Source of the DNA: Acidimicrobiales bacterium
Lineage (GTDB): Bacteria; Actinomycetota; Acidimicrobiia; Acidimicrobiales; SHLQ01
Assembly (NCBI GenBank): GCA_020629375.1
Contig: JAHDDK010000007.1
Span: forward strand, 46,284 to 98,195
Direction: 5' to 3'
Length of the DNA stretch: 51,912 nucleotides
The notes under the pieces: model-generated
What the model was told of the DNA's origin: nothing
What the model saw: the letters and a program-made list of their open reading frames with translations, nothing else
Database searches by the model: none
Position numbers and translations under genes: made by a program
In this document: positions 24,663-33,550 of the stretch, one piece after another
Numbering within the stretch: position 1 is the first letter of the stretch
Layout: each line of letters starts with the position of its first letter

Positions 24663-25010
24663 ATGCGCCTCGCCCATTCGGTGGCGTGGCTTGGCTCTGC
24701 GGTCCTGTCCGGCTACGGCTACGTGCAGGTCCAACTCTGGGCGATGCGACGCAAGGTGATCGCTGACGTCGTCAGCGACATCATCGACCCACCCGAGCCT
24801 CCGCTCGTGTCGTGCGCGACGTGCGTCTATTCGGAGCCATGGGCCGACGAGGATGGTCAAGGTCATATGCGATGCGTGTGGGGTCCGCCGATGATCCTGC
24901 TGTTCGAGGATGTCGACTCAGACAACGGAGTTGAAGAGGTTGGCGTCATGTGGCCACCGGTCAACGAATCGCTGTATTGCGGACAATGGAGGCAGACGCC
25001 TCATGATTAG
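24663..25010 (+). CDS. hypothetical Cys-containing protein with N-terminal hydrophobic segment (115 aa)
   Basis: Start at ATG 24663, three bases after the tRNA body; the frame is open into the tRNA but that part is not coding. N-terminus LAHSVAWLGSAVLSGYGYVQ is a weak membrane span; SCATCVYSEPW with later C gives a metal or disulphide site. Unknown. Confidence 0.55.
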   Translation: MRLAHSVAWLGSAVLSGYGYVQVQLWAMRRKVIADVVSDIIDPPEPPLVSCATCVYSEPWADEDGQGHMRCVWGPPMILLFEDVDSDNGVEEVGVMWPPVNESLYCGQWRQTPHD

Positions 25011-25200
25011 CGGATGGGTTGTTCGGGTGCCAGCAAATGACGGCGTAGACCTGTATGGTCCGTTCGCCAATTCCGCCATGGCCAGCCTTTGGCTGGCGAT
25101 GGCGATCGACGATGCGCTCCTTCGGGGCAAGTCCAGCGTTATGTTCACCCGAGAGCCAACCGATCTGTTCGATCCTGCAAGCTTGGATGAGGTTGAGTGA
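25003..25200 (+). CDS. small hypothetical protein (65 aa)
   Basis: Overlaps the preceding stop by eight bases. Contains GWVVRVPANDGVDLYGPFAN and a helix ASLWLAMAIDDALL; the pattern resembles small beta-alpha phage proteins. Unknown. Confidence 0.5.
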   Translation: MISGWVVRVPANDGVDLYGPFANSAMASLWLAMAIDDALLRGKSSVMFTREPTDLFDPASLDEVE

Positions 25201-25439
25201 TGGCGAGCCGACGGAGATTCTTGAAAGGTTTGGCCGTTGCGCCCGCGGCGCTACCTGTCGCCAAGGCATTTTTGGATGAAGGTGAGCCGGAGCCTGAATG
25301 CGGGTGGAATTCTTATCCGACCGTTGTCGACGAGAGGGGCCTTCCCTACGTAAACGACAATTGGCATTCGGTGGACAACGGGAATGGAATGTTTACATTC
25401 ACTCGAGATGACGGCTACACCTACACGTTCGAACCATGA
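25200..25439 (+). CDS. Tat-signal miniprotein (79 aa)
   Basis: N-terminus SRRRFLKGLAVAPAALPVAK matches the twin-arginine consensus (S/T)RRxFLK exactly, with a short hydrophobic core and an Ala-rich end, so the product is likely exported folded through the host Tat system. The mature part of about 55 residues is acidic and aromatic (GMFTFTRDDGYTYTFE). GTG 25197 is an alternative start. A secreted phage miniprotein could act on the host envelope or exclude other phages; inference. Confidence 0.65.
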   Translation: MASRRRFLKGLAVAPAALPVAKAFLDEGEPEPECGWNSYPTVVDERGLPYVNDNWHSVDNGNGMFTFTRDDGYTYTFEP

Positions 25440-25933
25440 ACGTCGTCGGCATCGATCCCAGCTATACGGCCACTGGCATCGCCTTCGCTGACGGCCGTGT
25501 CGCCAAACATCGATGGTCAGGCAAAGAGCGCTGTCGACTTGCCGACGCCTACGACGCCTTGTCGATGGGCACGCTCTGGCCGGTTGCCCCCGACCTGGTG
25601 GTGATCGAGTCCTACTCTCATGGCTCGAAGCATGCAGCCCACAAGATGGGCGAGCTAGGCGGCGTCATGCGCCTAGCGCTCATGCATGCCGGAATCCCCT
25701 ATGTGGATGCGGCGCCGACCGCCGTCAAGAAATACGCAACCGGCAAGGGCAACGCCACTAAGGAGGCTGTGCTCGCCGCAGCGATTCGGCGACTCGACTA
25801 CGAAGGGGCTTCGACCGATGAGGCTGACGCCCTATGGCTGCGTCAGCTCGGCCTCGCCCACATCGGCGACAGTCGAGCCGTCGAGGTGCCGGCCGTCCAC
25901 CGAGAAGCATTGAAAGCGTTGGAGGCAACGTGA
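25436..25933 (+). CDS. RuvC-like Holliday junction resolvase
   Basis: 165 aa. RNase-H-fold metal sites: D7 in GIDPSYTATG, E58 in VVIESYSHG, and the pair D128/D131 in STDEADALWL; the substrate-binding loop TGKGNATKEAV also fits. The enzyme resolves four-way junctions before packaging. Length is typical of phage RuvC-like proteins. ATG overlaps the previous gene as ATGA. Confidence 0.85.
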   Translation: MNVVGIDPSYTATGIAFADGRVAKHRWSGKERCRLADAYDALSMGTLWPVAPDLVVIESYSHGSKHAAHKMGELGGVMRLALMHAGIPYVDAAPTAVKKYATGKGNATKEAVLAAAIRRLDYEGASTDEADALWLRQLGLAHIGDSRAVEVPAVHREALKALEAT

Positions 25934-26304
25934 GCTACTTCACCCACTATTCAACCCGGCCCAAGATATTCACGACATTCGATCCAGACGAGTGGGAGCC
26001 GGTCCCCGATTACGTTGCTGCGGCCGAACGCCCCGACGTGGAAGTTGATGAGCGGGCGACCAAGGTTTCACTATTCGTGGACGTTAACGATGAGACTTGG
26101 CAATTGGTCTACACGCCCGGGGGTGGTCGTGTCGACTGCTACGTGATCGACACGACAGAATGCATGTCCCCCGGGCAGTTTGGGATGCATGTAACCAAGA
26201 CTGACACGTTCATGGTCCCCGAGTTTCCCGGCGAGGTGTTGGAACTGGCAGGGGCTCGACGAGTGGATCTCCAATCCGACAAGCAAGAAGGTGGTTCGGC
26301 GTGA
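25930..26304 (+). CDS. hypothetical protein (124 aa)
   Basis: GTG start by GTGA overlap, and GTGA overlap with the phosphoesterase behind. Sequence has TWQLVYTPGGGRVDCYVIDT and an acidic middle. No family recognised. Confidence 0.55.
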   Translation: MSYFTHYSTRPKIFTTFDPDEWEPVPDYVAAAERPDVEVDERATKVSLFVDVNDETWQLVYTPGGGRVDCYVIDTTECMSPGQFGMHVTKTDTFMVPEFPGEVLELAGARRVDLQSDKQEGGSA

Positions 26305-27008
26305 AAGTCCTTCTAGTCGGCGACACGCACGGGGGTATACGTGAAGCTCAGTACGCCGTTTCCGCCGCCCAATCTAACGACGTCGAGCTGATTATTCAGC
26401 TTGGCGACTTTGGCTTCAAGTTCGCACGGGGTTTTCTCGATCAGTGGGCAGTGGCGCCGTGTCCCGTCTACTTCCTCCGGGGCAACCACGACGACACCGA
26501 CTGGCTCAAGGAGCGCAACGGGGGGCACCTGACGGGCGACGATCCAGTTGAGGTGGCCCTCAATATCCACTACCTACCCGATGGCGCTCGCCTGAAGATC
26601 GGCGACAGTTGGGTCGCTGTGCTCGGCGGTGCTGTATCGATTGACCGACAGCATCGGCGAGAAGGCGTCACGTGGTGGCGTGATGAGGTCACCTCTGCAC
26701 AAGGTGTCGCTGACTTGTTGCAACACGACTTCATGAATACCTGGTCGAAGCCCAAGACGGTCGATGTCATGCTTTGCCACGATGTTCCCGAGTGCCCCAA
26801 TGAGATTCGCAAACTGATCGGCGGATACAAAGATGACCCGGGCTCGGAAGGCAACCGCAAGATGCTCCGTCACGCCTTCGATTACTTGCGCCCATCCCGA
26901 CTATTCCATGGCCACTATCACCACCCATACGTCGAGGACTTCGAGGGTTGCGAGGTGCGCGGATTGGACATGGACGGACGAGATGCCGTGCATGTCGTGG
27001 AGTTCTGA
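26301..27008 (+). CDS. calcineurin-like metallophosphoesterase (235 aa)
   Basis: GTG start. Motifs: GDTHG (D8, H10), LGDFG (D36), GNHDD (N62, H63), CHDVPE and GHYHH near the C-terminus, the full set of dinuclear metal ligands. Unlike the 15920 protein it has no extra N-terminal domain. Ser/Thr-phosphatase-type or nucleotide phosphodiesterase activity is possible; the substrate is unknown. Confidence 0.85.
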   Translation: MKVLLVGDTHGGIREAQYAVSAAQSNDVELIIQLGDFGFKFARGFLDQWAVAPCPVYFLRGNHDDTDWLKERNGGHLTGDDPVEVALNIHYLPDGARLKIGDSWVAVLGGAVSIDRQHRREGVTWWRDEVTSAQGVADLLQHDFMNTWSKPKTVDVMLCHDVPECPNEIRKLIGGYKDDPGSEGNRKMLRHAFDYLRPSRLFHGHYHHPYVEDFEGCEVRGLDMDGRDAVHVVEF

Positions 27009-27042
27009 CACCTAACCCAACACGGCGACAGTTCGGGCCACT

Positions 27043-28074
27043 ATGGCCCAGACCGTCGAAGTCCCTGACAAGCCCCCCGTGTCGTGGCTCTATGAGCGCC
27101 CCGAGGGCTACGTCGATGGCTCGACGCTCACTGTCGACTACGACGGCTCCCTCTGGGGCGAGCCCGGTCGAGTCTGTGGACTCGTGCAACCCCCATCGGG
27201 GCGCCGCTACATCGGCGGTGGGTCTGCGCACGGTCACAGAATTCCGGAGCGCTACCCAGACGAGACGTTCTCCGACGCCCACGTCGGGACGATGCAATTC
27301 ACCGAGGCCGACGGCTCGACCGTGCAGCGCCAAGTCGCATCAATCGCCGTCGAGGGCGGCCACTCTTCGCAGGCGCCCGACTTCGCTGTACTCGCCGAAT
27401 CCGGCTCACTGAAGGACCGAGTACGGGGCGCTGTCGATTGGCTCCAGCGTCGAGGCAAGTACGCGCACCTCGCCAACGAACTCGGCGTGTACGGACGCAT
27501 CACCCGCGTTCAGTCGGGCCCGGCCAAGGGTGCGCTGATCTTCAACGGAGCCGCCTATCCGTGGCTCACGAAGGAACAGGCGATGGCGATCAACGCCACG
27601 ACGTGCAGCTCGGAGCAATGGGGCCACCCCGACCACGGCGGCCGTAGCCAATTCATCGGCGTGGCCCGAGTGCATCAGTCGAGCTATCGAAACGACATCC
27701 CCGCCGTGCTGGCCGACCTCGGCGACGGCGTCGACCCGATGGGAATCATCGAGTGGATCGAGGACGTCGACACGAACGGCCTCTACGCCGTTCACGACGT
27801 CATCGCCGCTGAAGTGGCCGAGCCTGAATTCAACGCCCAGACAGCACGCATCGACGCACTCGATGACCGATTCGACCGGCTAGAAGCGCTCGTTGCGTCT
27901 CTAGCGATCGTGCAGTCCTCCGGCGAGGAGATCGGCACCGAAGCTCGGCTCGACTCCCTCAGCGAACGACAGGGCGACATTGAGAACCTTCTCGCCGATG
28001 TTCGCCAAACCCTAGAGCGCCTAACCCGCCAAGACCTCATCGTCAACGACGACCCGACCAACCTCGGAAGTTAG
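27043..28074 (+). CDS. probable capsid maturation protease with scaffold-like coiled coil
   Basis: 343 aa. N-terminal half: a strand pattern GTMQFTEADGSTV...IAVEGGHSS and later INATTCSSEQWGHPDHGGRSQF, GVARVHQSSY, resembling the dG...GHA and S-x-x-W...GG...V.AVNxPG elements of actinophage capsid proteases. C-terminal segment ARIDALDDRFDRLEALVA is a coiled coil such as protease-scaffold fusions carry. It sits after portal/MuF but is separated from the capsid gene by a 5-kb fibre cassette. Catalytic residues cannot be fixed by eye. Confidence 0.55.
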   Translation: MAQTVEVPDKPPVSWLYERPEGYVDGSTLTVDYDGSLWGEPGRVCGLVQPPSGRRYIGGGSAHGHRIPERYPDETFSDAHVGTMQFTEADGSTVQRQVASIAVEGGHSSQAPDFAVLAESGSLKDRVRGAVDWLQRRGKYAHLANELGVYGRITRVQSGPAKGALIFNGAAYPWLTKEQAMAINATTCSSEQWGHPDHGGRSQFIGVARVHQSSYRNDIPAVLADLGDGVDPMGIIEWIEDVDTNGLYAVHDVIAAEVAEPEFNAQTARIDALDDRFDRLEALVASLAIVQSSGEEIGTEARLDSLSERQGDIENLLADVRQTLERLTRQDLIVNDDPTNLGS

Positions 28075-28087
28075 GACCACCGCACTC

Positions 28088-30184
28088 ATGCCATGTCCCG
28101 CTGAGACTGCTCTGACGCAGTACGCCATTTGCGGCAACATTCAAGAAATCTGCGAGGGCGAGCCCGCCGACATTCGGGTGACCGTCTCGCTTCTCAACCC
28201 TGACGGCGGCGTCATTAAGGACCCGACCACCGAGGCGTTCGTCGTTTCTGGCGTCGTCTTCCAGGAGACCTTTGAGCAGTCCGAAGACGGCTGTTGGTGC
28301 ACGTGCCCACTGTCGCCGAACATCTCGACGACCGACCCAAACGCTGCGCTGCTGCCGAACAACACCGGCTATCAGGTGCAGGTCGTATTCGAGGGTCGTG
28401 TCGTCATCGACGAGGTCATTGTCCTCAACGCCGACGACCTCGCAGCCATGGAGCCGGACACGAGCAGCGAATGCGATACGTGTATCAACATTTGCAACCT
28501 CGTCGATGACTTTCGACTAATCCCCTCGCAAACCTTCTGTGAGCGTGTCGAGGATTGTCTGCCGCCCGAGACGATTACGCCGATGGCGGTCGCCGACTCG
28601 GTTGTCACCTACACGGACGAGGCGGGCGTCGTCACCACGTTCGACATTTGCCAGATCGTCGAGGACTTCTGCCCTGAGTCGCTGACTTCGCTCAGCTCGG
28701 GCCCCGGCTCTCGACAGTTGACGTTCGTCGACGAGAACGCTGTTACGACCATCATCGACCTGCCGCCAGCGTCGACCGTAACGAATAACGCCGACGGCTC
28801 GTGGACTCACGACGACGGCGAAGGCAACACAGTCGACATTTGGTCTACGTCCACCGACGCTGGCAACTTGGTTGCCGTCGGAACGGATGGTGGCTCGCTT
28901 ATCACGGCTGCCGACATTTGCGCAGCCGTGATAGCAACCTGTCCAGCCGAGGCAATCGACAACGGCGACGGCACGTTTACCATCACCGGCAACGACGGCA
29001 ACTCGGTCACCATCTCTGGCGACACCGACACGTTCGGGAGCCTCGTCGACAACGGCGACGGATCGTTCACCTGGACGTCTGCCGATGGTGCCACGACGTT
29101 CACTATCCCGCAGGGCGCCGTCTCGGCGCTCACCGACAACGCCGACGGCTCGTGGACTCACGACGATGGCGAAGGCAACACGGTCACGATCACGACCGGC
29201 AGCGTTGCCGACAACGGCGACGGTACCTCGACGGTCACATTCCCGGACGGGACCTCTGCCGTTGTTTGCACGGACTGCGACCACGCTTCGATTGCAGACA
29301 ACGGCGACGGCACCTTCACCGGGACCAACCCGGACGGATCGACCGTGACGTGGGTCGGCGACACCGACAGTTTTGCCACGGTCACCGACAACGGCGACGG
29401 GACGTTCACGGCAACCAATGCCGACGGTTCGACCGTCACGTGGTTGGCGGGCGCTGGCGGCGCAACGTCGACGCTGACTGACGGTACGAACGAGTTCACG
29501 CACACCGACGGCGATGGCACCTCGGTCACCGTGCCGCAGGCGACCGTCGTCGTCGACGACGCCTATACGGGGTCGGTCACTGACTCCGAGGGTGTGGTCG
29601 TGCCGGTCATTTCCCGGCTTGACGATTGCCGAGGCAACCCGATCGATGTCACTGCCGAGCAGTTTCAGCTTCTCGACGAAGCCGAGTCGATCAACCTCGG
29701 AACGGCTCAGATCCTCGAACCGAACCGAACCTACACGGCTAACACATCTCCAGCCCCAGGCGACCAGGTCTTCTGCCTGGACCTCACTGCCACAAACCCT
29801 TCCGACTGCCGGGATATGGAAGTCCTGTTTCTGCTGCGAGCCGGGAACATTGCGCTACGTGCATACGCTGGGGACTTGACCGGCGTTAAGACTACATCGA
29901 CTCCGACTGGCACAGGTGTTCCCACGGTGGACACTCAGTTTCCGCACTGCCAAGGCACCTGCCACGTGTCGGGCACTAACACAGCCGCCCACAAGATCAC
30001 GTTCCCGTCAGGCACGGAGTGGTACAGGACAACGCTCGCCCCGGGCGCCTCCCAAACATGGGAAGTTTGTGTTTCTGAGTTCCAGCGGACGACATTCTTC
30101 TCCCCCGCCTACGGAGACACAGCAGGGGATCGGATCATACAGACCGCCCGCTATCAGATCGACGCGTTCGGCTGGCTGAAGTAA
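28088..30184 (+). CDS. cysteine-rich fibre protein with NGDGT repeats (698 aa)
   Basis: About 23 cysteines, most in the first 140 residues (GCWCTCPL, ECDTCINICNL). The middle third consists of about eight repeats of roughly 20-38 residues built on D-N-(G/A)-DG-(T/S)-(F/W)-T...DG..VT, likely beta-hairpins stacked as a trimeric shaft. The last 150 residues hold another Cys pair (HCQGTCHV). Weak ribosome site (taggacc). Best guess is a virion fibre or head decoration; receptor binding is inferred. Confidence 0.6.
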   Translation: MPCPAETALTQYAICGNIQEICEGEPADIRVTVSLLNPDGGVIKDPTTEAFVVSGVVFQETFEQSEDGCWCTCPLSPNISTTDPNAALLPNNTGYQVQVVFEGRVVIDEVIVLNADDLAAMEPDTSSECDTCINICNLVDDFRLIPSQTFCERVEDCLPPETITPMAVADSVVTYTDEAGVVTTFDICQIVEDFCPESLTSLSSGPGSRQLTFVDENAVTTIIDLPPASTVTNNADGSWTHDDGEGNTVDIWSTSTDAGNLVAVGTDGGSLITAADICAAVIATCPAEAIDNGDGTFTITGNDGNSVTISGDTDTFGSLVDNGDGSFTWTSADGATTFTIPQGAVSALTDNADGSWTHDDGEGNTVTITTGSVADNGDGTSTVTFPDGTSAVVCTDCDHASIADNGDGTFTGTNPDGSTVTWVGDTDSFATVTDNGDGTFTATNADGSTVTWLAGAGGATSTLTDGTNEFTHTDGDGTSVTVPQATVVVDDAYTGSVTDSEGVVVPVISRLDDCRGNPIDVTAEQFQLLDEAESINLGTAQILEPNRTYTANTSPAPGDQVFCLDLTATNPSDCRDMEVLFLLRAGNIALRAYAGDLTGVKTTSTPTGTGVPTVDTQFPHCQGTCHVSGTNTAAHKITFPSGTEWYRTTLAPGASQTWEVCVSEFQRTTFFSPAYGDTAGDRIIQTARYQIDAFGWLK
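28783..29540 (+). repeat. degenerate repeats coding NGDGT-type units
   Basis: The core gacaacggcgacgg occurs again and again (for example at 29048, 29211, 29300 and 29389), with the aacgccgacggctcgtggac form at two places (about 28788 and 29139). Each unit ends near a DGxxVT strand. Within-gene repeat expansion is likely. Confidence 0.8.
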
Positions 30185-30195
30185 AGGACTTACCG

Positions 30196-30561
30196 ATGAA
30201 CTACTTGGTTACCTCAACGAAGACGGGCGGAGTCCTGCTCCGTTCGTGGCCAGAATTCGCCGATCGGCCAAAGGTCGACGGTCAGATCCTCTACGAAGGT
30301 GATGACCCGGATGCCGCGGAGGCATTGATGGCCGAAGCTGAGCGAAAGGATTTGGAGTCTGTTGCAATTGCCGAGGCTGAAGCTGAGGCGATTAGCAAGA
30401 CCGTCCTTGCAGAGCACGAACAATCCCAGCAAGCGCTTGCCGATTCCGCCTACGCCAAGCACGTCGCGCAGTTCGGCGACAACGCCTACACGCCCGAAGA
30501 GTTTGCGCTCACGGTCGGCGGCATCGTCCCGGACGCCAACAATGGCCAAGACAACGGCTAG
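30196..30561 (+). CDS. hypothetical helical protein (121 aa)
   Basis: Ribosome site AAAGGACTT. An Ala/Glu-rich helix (MAEAERKDLESVAIAEAEAE, then HEQSQQALADSAY) of about 60 residues suggests a coiled coil. Position between two fibre genes suggests a fibre chaperone or linker; unproved. Confidence 0.55.
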   Translation: MNYLVTSTKTGGVLLRSWPEFADRPKVDGQILYEGDDPDAAEALMAEAERKDLESVAIAEAEAEAISKTVLAEHEQSQQALADSAYAKHVAQFGDNAYTPEEFALTVGGIVPDANNGQDNG

Positions 30562-30564
30562 CCG

Positions 30565-32115
30565 ATGCCGACCCCCGTATCGAAGAACCTCAGCATCCTC
30601 GATATCCGAGACTTCGGAGCAGTCGGCGACGGCTCCACCGACGACAGCGCCGCCTTTCAGGCAGCTTTCAACCTCATGTTCGGCGACCCTCACGGGCGAC
30701 ACGTCCTGCATCTCGCAAACGGGGACTATCGGATCACGCAGCCCTGGCTCTTCGACGAAAGCACCTCTCCAGAACTGGCGACATCTTGGCGCAACCTGAA
30801 GATCGTTGGCTCCGCCCAGCATCACCTCGACCGGGGCACCGTGCTGCGGTTCGACGTCCCCGAGACTGAACACTGCATCGAGTTTCGGTCTTCGTACGGG
30901 ATCGTCTTCGAGGATCTCGCCATTCGTCAGGTAAACAACAACCCGTCGAGCGTTTTCCTCAATGCGCTGCAAGGGCCGCTGTTCTCTGGCACTGGCGCAG
31001 AGTTTCGGCGAGTCAACTTCGCGCCGTTCGGAGGCGCAACCCCCTCAATCGCCACGGTCGTCGATAACAACCAGAAGCAAAGCGTCTACACCGGATGCTG
31101 GTTCCCGACCGGCACCAACAAAGACATGGTCGGCCTTCAGATCGGGCGAGACCGTGCCGTGGCGGACCCGTCACTACAGCACGGCGTCTCAAACATCGTC
31201 GACGTCGACCGCTGCTTCTTCTTCTGCCGACTCGACCTGACCAACAACTCGCAGGTCAACATTCACGACTGCGCATTCCTTGAGTCCACGCATGCAGCCA
31301 TTGATGCCACTGGCATGAAAGAGCATGCGCTCACCAAGATTCGTAACAACTTCTTCGCAGGCAACAATGGGCAGGCCGCCATCCCCGGCATCACGCTCGG
31401 CGACACGCAAGCCCGTGGCTACAACCTGAACATCGAGACCACGAACCGCATCGAGATCACCGGTAACCATTTCCGTGACATCCCCCTGTGCATCGACACC
31501 GGGGGAGCGCACGGCGTCGACATCGTCGGGAACACGTTCAACCTCGACGACGCCGCCTACACCGGTATACGAATTCACCCCGACTCCGAAGACGTCAAGA
31601 TCTGGCGAAACAACTTCTCGCAAGCCTTCTTCTCCGGGGCGACGATGGTCGACGACCAGCGATGGACCTCCGGCAACTACGTCGACGAACTCGACCTGGT
31701 TATTGACGACTACCTCACGGCCGACGTCACGCTGGCAGCCTCGCCAGGCGAGACCGTACTGCTGAATCCCCGTCAGGCCGAATGGGTCGGATGGATGTAC
31801 CGGATCGAATGGCAGATCCCGATCGAGGCAACGGCCGCAGGTGAATTCATTGGCGAGGTTCGCCAATTCTCGAACGGGTCGGTTTTTAACGCTGTGCACC
31901 GTGATGTCATCTGGCTCGATGCGGGTGAGCGTGGGACCTTGCGAGGCTCTGCGATCGTGCGAGTCGACCAGTCGCTCGGCTGGGACACTGCGTCCGATGG
32001 ATTGAACCTCGTGGTGAAGACTCGCAGCGGTGCGGCTGGCACGGCACTCGGCTCAACCGACAACAACGCCTTCTATGGCGTCGCCTTCGTTCAGGTGACC
32101 GAGGTCCCCGCCTAA
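30565..32115 (+). CDS. tailspike with pectate-lyase-superfamily N-terminus
   Basis: 516 aa. ILDIRDFGAVGDGSTDDSAA at about 12-31 is the hallmark of the pectate lyase 3 family found at the start of tailspike beta-helices; many short strands with Asn/Asp turns follow (NRIEITGNHFRDIPLC, VDIVGNTFNLDD). The C-terminal 120 residues look like a beta-sandwich (SLGWDTASDGLNLVVKTRSG). Likely depolymerase or receptor-binding protein on the virion. Confidence 0.8.
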   Translation: MPTPVSKNLSILDIRDFGAVGDGSTDDSAAFQAAFNLMFGDPHGRHVLHLANGDYRITQPWLFDESTSPELATSWRNLKIVGSAQHHLDRGTVLRFDVPETEHCIEFRSSYGIVFEDLAIRQVNNNPSSVFLNALQGPLFSGTGAEFRRVNFAPFGGATPSIATVVDNNQKQSVYTGCWFPTGTNKDMVGLQIGRDRAVADPSLQHGVSNIVDVDRCFFFCRLDLTNNSQVNIHDCAFLESTHAAIDATGMKEHALTKIRNNFFAGNNGQAAIPGITLGDTQARGYNLNIETTNRIEITGNHFRDIPLCIDTGGAHGVDIVGNTFNLDDAAYTGIRIHPDSEDVKIWRNNFSQAFFSGATMVDDQRWTSGNYVDELDLVIDDYLTADVTLAASPGETVLLNPRQAEWVGWMYRIEWQIPIEATAAGEFIGEVRQFSNGSVFNAVHRDVIWLDAGERGTLRGSAIVRVDQSLGWDTASDGLNLVVKTRSGAAGTALGSTDNNAFYGVAFVQVTEVPA

Positions 32116-32138
32116 CCGACCGAAAGGACGCTCATCGC

Positions 32139-33374
32139 ATGGCTGATTGTGGTTGCGATGTCTGCATCGCCAACGAGAACGGGGTCCCTTATGAAACCGG
32201 CACCGACATCGACGGCAACGAATGCCTGATCATTCCGTCCGGCGTTGGCCGCAAGGCAGCTACGTACAATTCCCAGGATGGCGAAGAGCCGCCCGCCGAT
32301 TGCTGCGAGCTACCCGAACACACCGGGTCTTTCGCCTACGACACGGCGAACGCAACCGCTGACTATCCGGGGTGCGTCACGCATCTGTGCGATCCGTCCG
32401 TCGGATGGGTTGGGATTTGCGGTGGCGGTAACGTCGAAGACCCCGAACAGCGTTGGTGCTACGACATCACGGCCGTGCCGTTCCCGATCGAGTACGGCAA
32501 CAACAGTGAAAGCTGGTTGATCAACGGCCAGAACGTCCTCGACGGGCTGACATGCGACGCCCTACCAACCCCGTCATATCCGGGCATGGTCGAACAGACC
32601 TGCGATTTCTCGGCAGCCGGTCCGATCCCGAATCACCCCGCGGACTGGGACGCACTCAACTGGACCGACACCGGCCAGGGCGGCAACGGGGTGGCCACGG
32701 TCATCTCGGCCACTGGCGACCCGGTCGACGGATGGGCGTGCACTCGGCCCACATTCCGGTTCGACTTCGGCATACCTGCAGGTCAAGGCTCCGGCCCGTA
32801 CAGCTTCACCACTGAGATCACTGACGGCTCGGGTGGCATCGGCTTCGGCATGTACGACACCTGCAACGGCGTGTACCTGCCCATCACCGGGTTCAACACG
32901 ACGTCCACGCCCGACGTTGCCCCGCAGCTAGAGATCATCAATCCGACGAACCTCGGCGACCAGTTCTTCATGATCTCTCGAGACGGCGCCGGCAACCCAT
33001 GGCAGGGCACGGTTGATATCGACTACGCCAACCCAAACAATGTCGACGCCTCGTGTCTCGTCATGATCGTGACAGCGATGGGCAACTACAACGGCGACAA
33101 CAGCCAAGACAACCTTGAGCAGATCGTCAACACGTCGCTGACATACACGCCAGCGCCGACGTCGCTCGGGACGTGCTGCGAGACGCTTGGCGGACCGGCT
33201 GACCTTGCTGCGCTGATGAATCAGTTCGACCAGAACACGACATGGATCATGGACGGCAATCAAATCTGTGCTGCCGATTGCCATGCGCCCGGCGAACAGA
33301 CTGCCTCATATGCGGCGCTGTCGTTCCCGTGCGACTCGGTGAATATCACGCCCGAACTCATCGACTGCGAGTAG
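32139..33374 (+). CDS. cysteine-rich virion protein (411 aa)
   Basis: 21 cysteines (5%), from MADCGCDVCIAN at the start to IDCE at the end, with CC pairs (DCCEL, TCCETL). Ribosome site GAAAGGACG. The middle (RFDFGIPAG, FTTEITDGSGGIGFGMYD) has the strand pattern of a beta-sandwich or lectin-like domain. Located directly before the major capsid gene; capsid decoration or fibre is likely. No known family seen. Confidence 0.55.
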   Translation: MADCGCDVCIANENGVPYETGTDIDGNECLIIPSGVGRKAATYNSQDGEEPPADCCELPEHTGSFAYDTANATADYPGCVTHLCDPSVGWVGICGGGNVEDPEQRWCYDITAVPFPIEYGNNSESWLINGQNVLDGLTCDALPTPSYPGMVEQTCDFSAAGPIPNHPADWDALNWTDTGQGGNGVATVISATGDPVDGWACTRPTFRFDFGIPAGQGSGPYSFTTEITDGSGGIGFGMYDTCNGVYLPITGFNTTSTPDVAPQLEIINPTNLGDQFFMISRDGAGNPWQGTVDIDYANPNNVDASCLVMIVTAMGNYNGDNSQDNLEQIVNTSLTYTPAPTSLGTCCETLGGPADLAALMNQFDQNTTWIMDGNQICAADCHAPGEQTASYAALSFPCDSVNITPELIDCE

Positions 33375-33497
33375 CCACCGCCTAACCACGGCCGTGTGCA
33401 GTTGCACGTAATTCGCATGTCAGCCCTGAGGCGGTGCCCCTAACCCTTCTCGTTTGTCAGCGCCTCGGTGCGGAACGAACACCCCACCCAATCCCCA

Positions 33498-33527
33498 TGG
33501 GTGCGTCGTGTTTGTGCTGCGCACCCA
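33498..33527 (+). promoter_or_regulatory. hairpin in the leader of the capsid gene
   Basis: tgggtgcg (33498-33505) pairs with cgcaccca (33520-33527), ending six bases before the ribosome site GAAAGGA (33534-33540). It lies in the 176-base untranslated gap 33375-33550, which also has CCTAACC at 33381 and 33440 and the small repeat gtgcagttgcac at 33397-33408. The gap probably contains the capsid promoter; the hairpin may protect the mRNA or tune translation. Confidence 0.45.
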
Positions 33528-33550
33528 CAAGCGAAAGGACAGCCGCCGCA

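Noticed and set aside
28517..29503. 328-aa reverse frame across the fibre repeats
   Set aside because: Antisense shadow whose apparent repeats mirror the forward NGDGT units.
33434..33550. Extra N-terminal 39 codons on the capsid protein
   Set aside because: GAAAGGA lies directly before ATG 33551 and the upstream part contains the leader hairpin and CCTAACC word.
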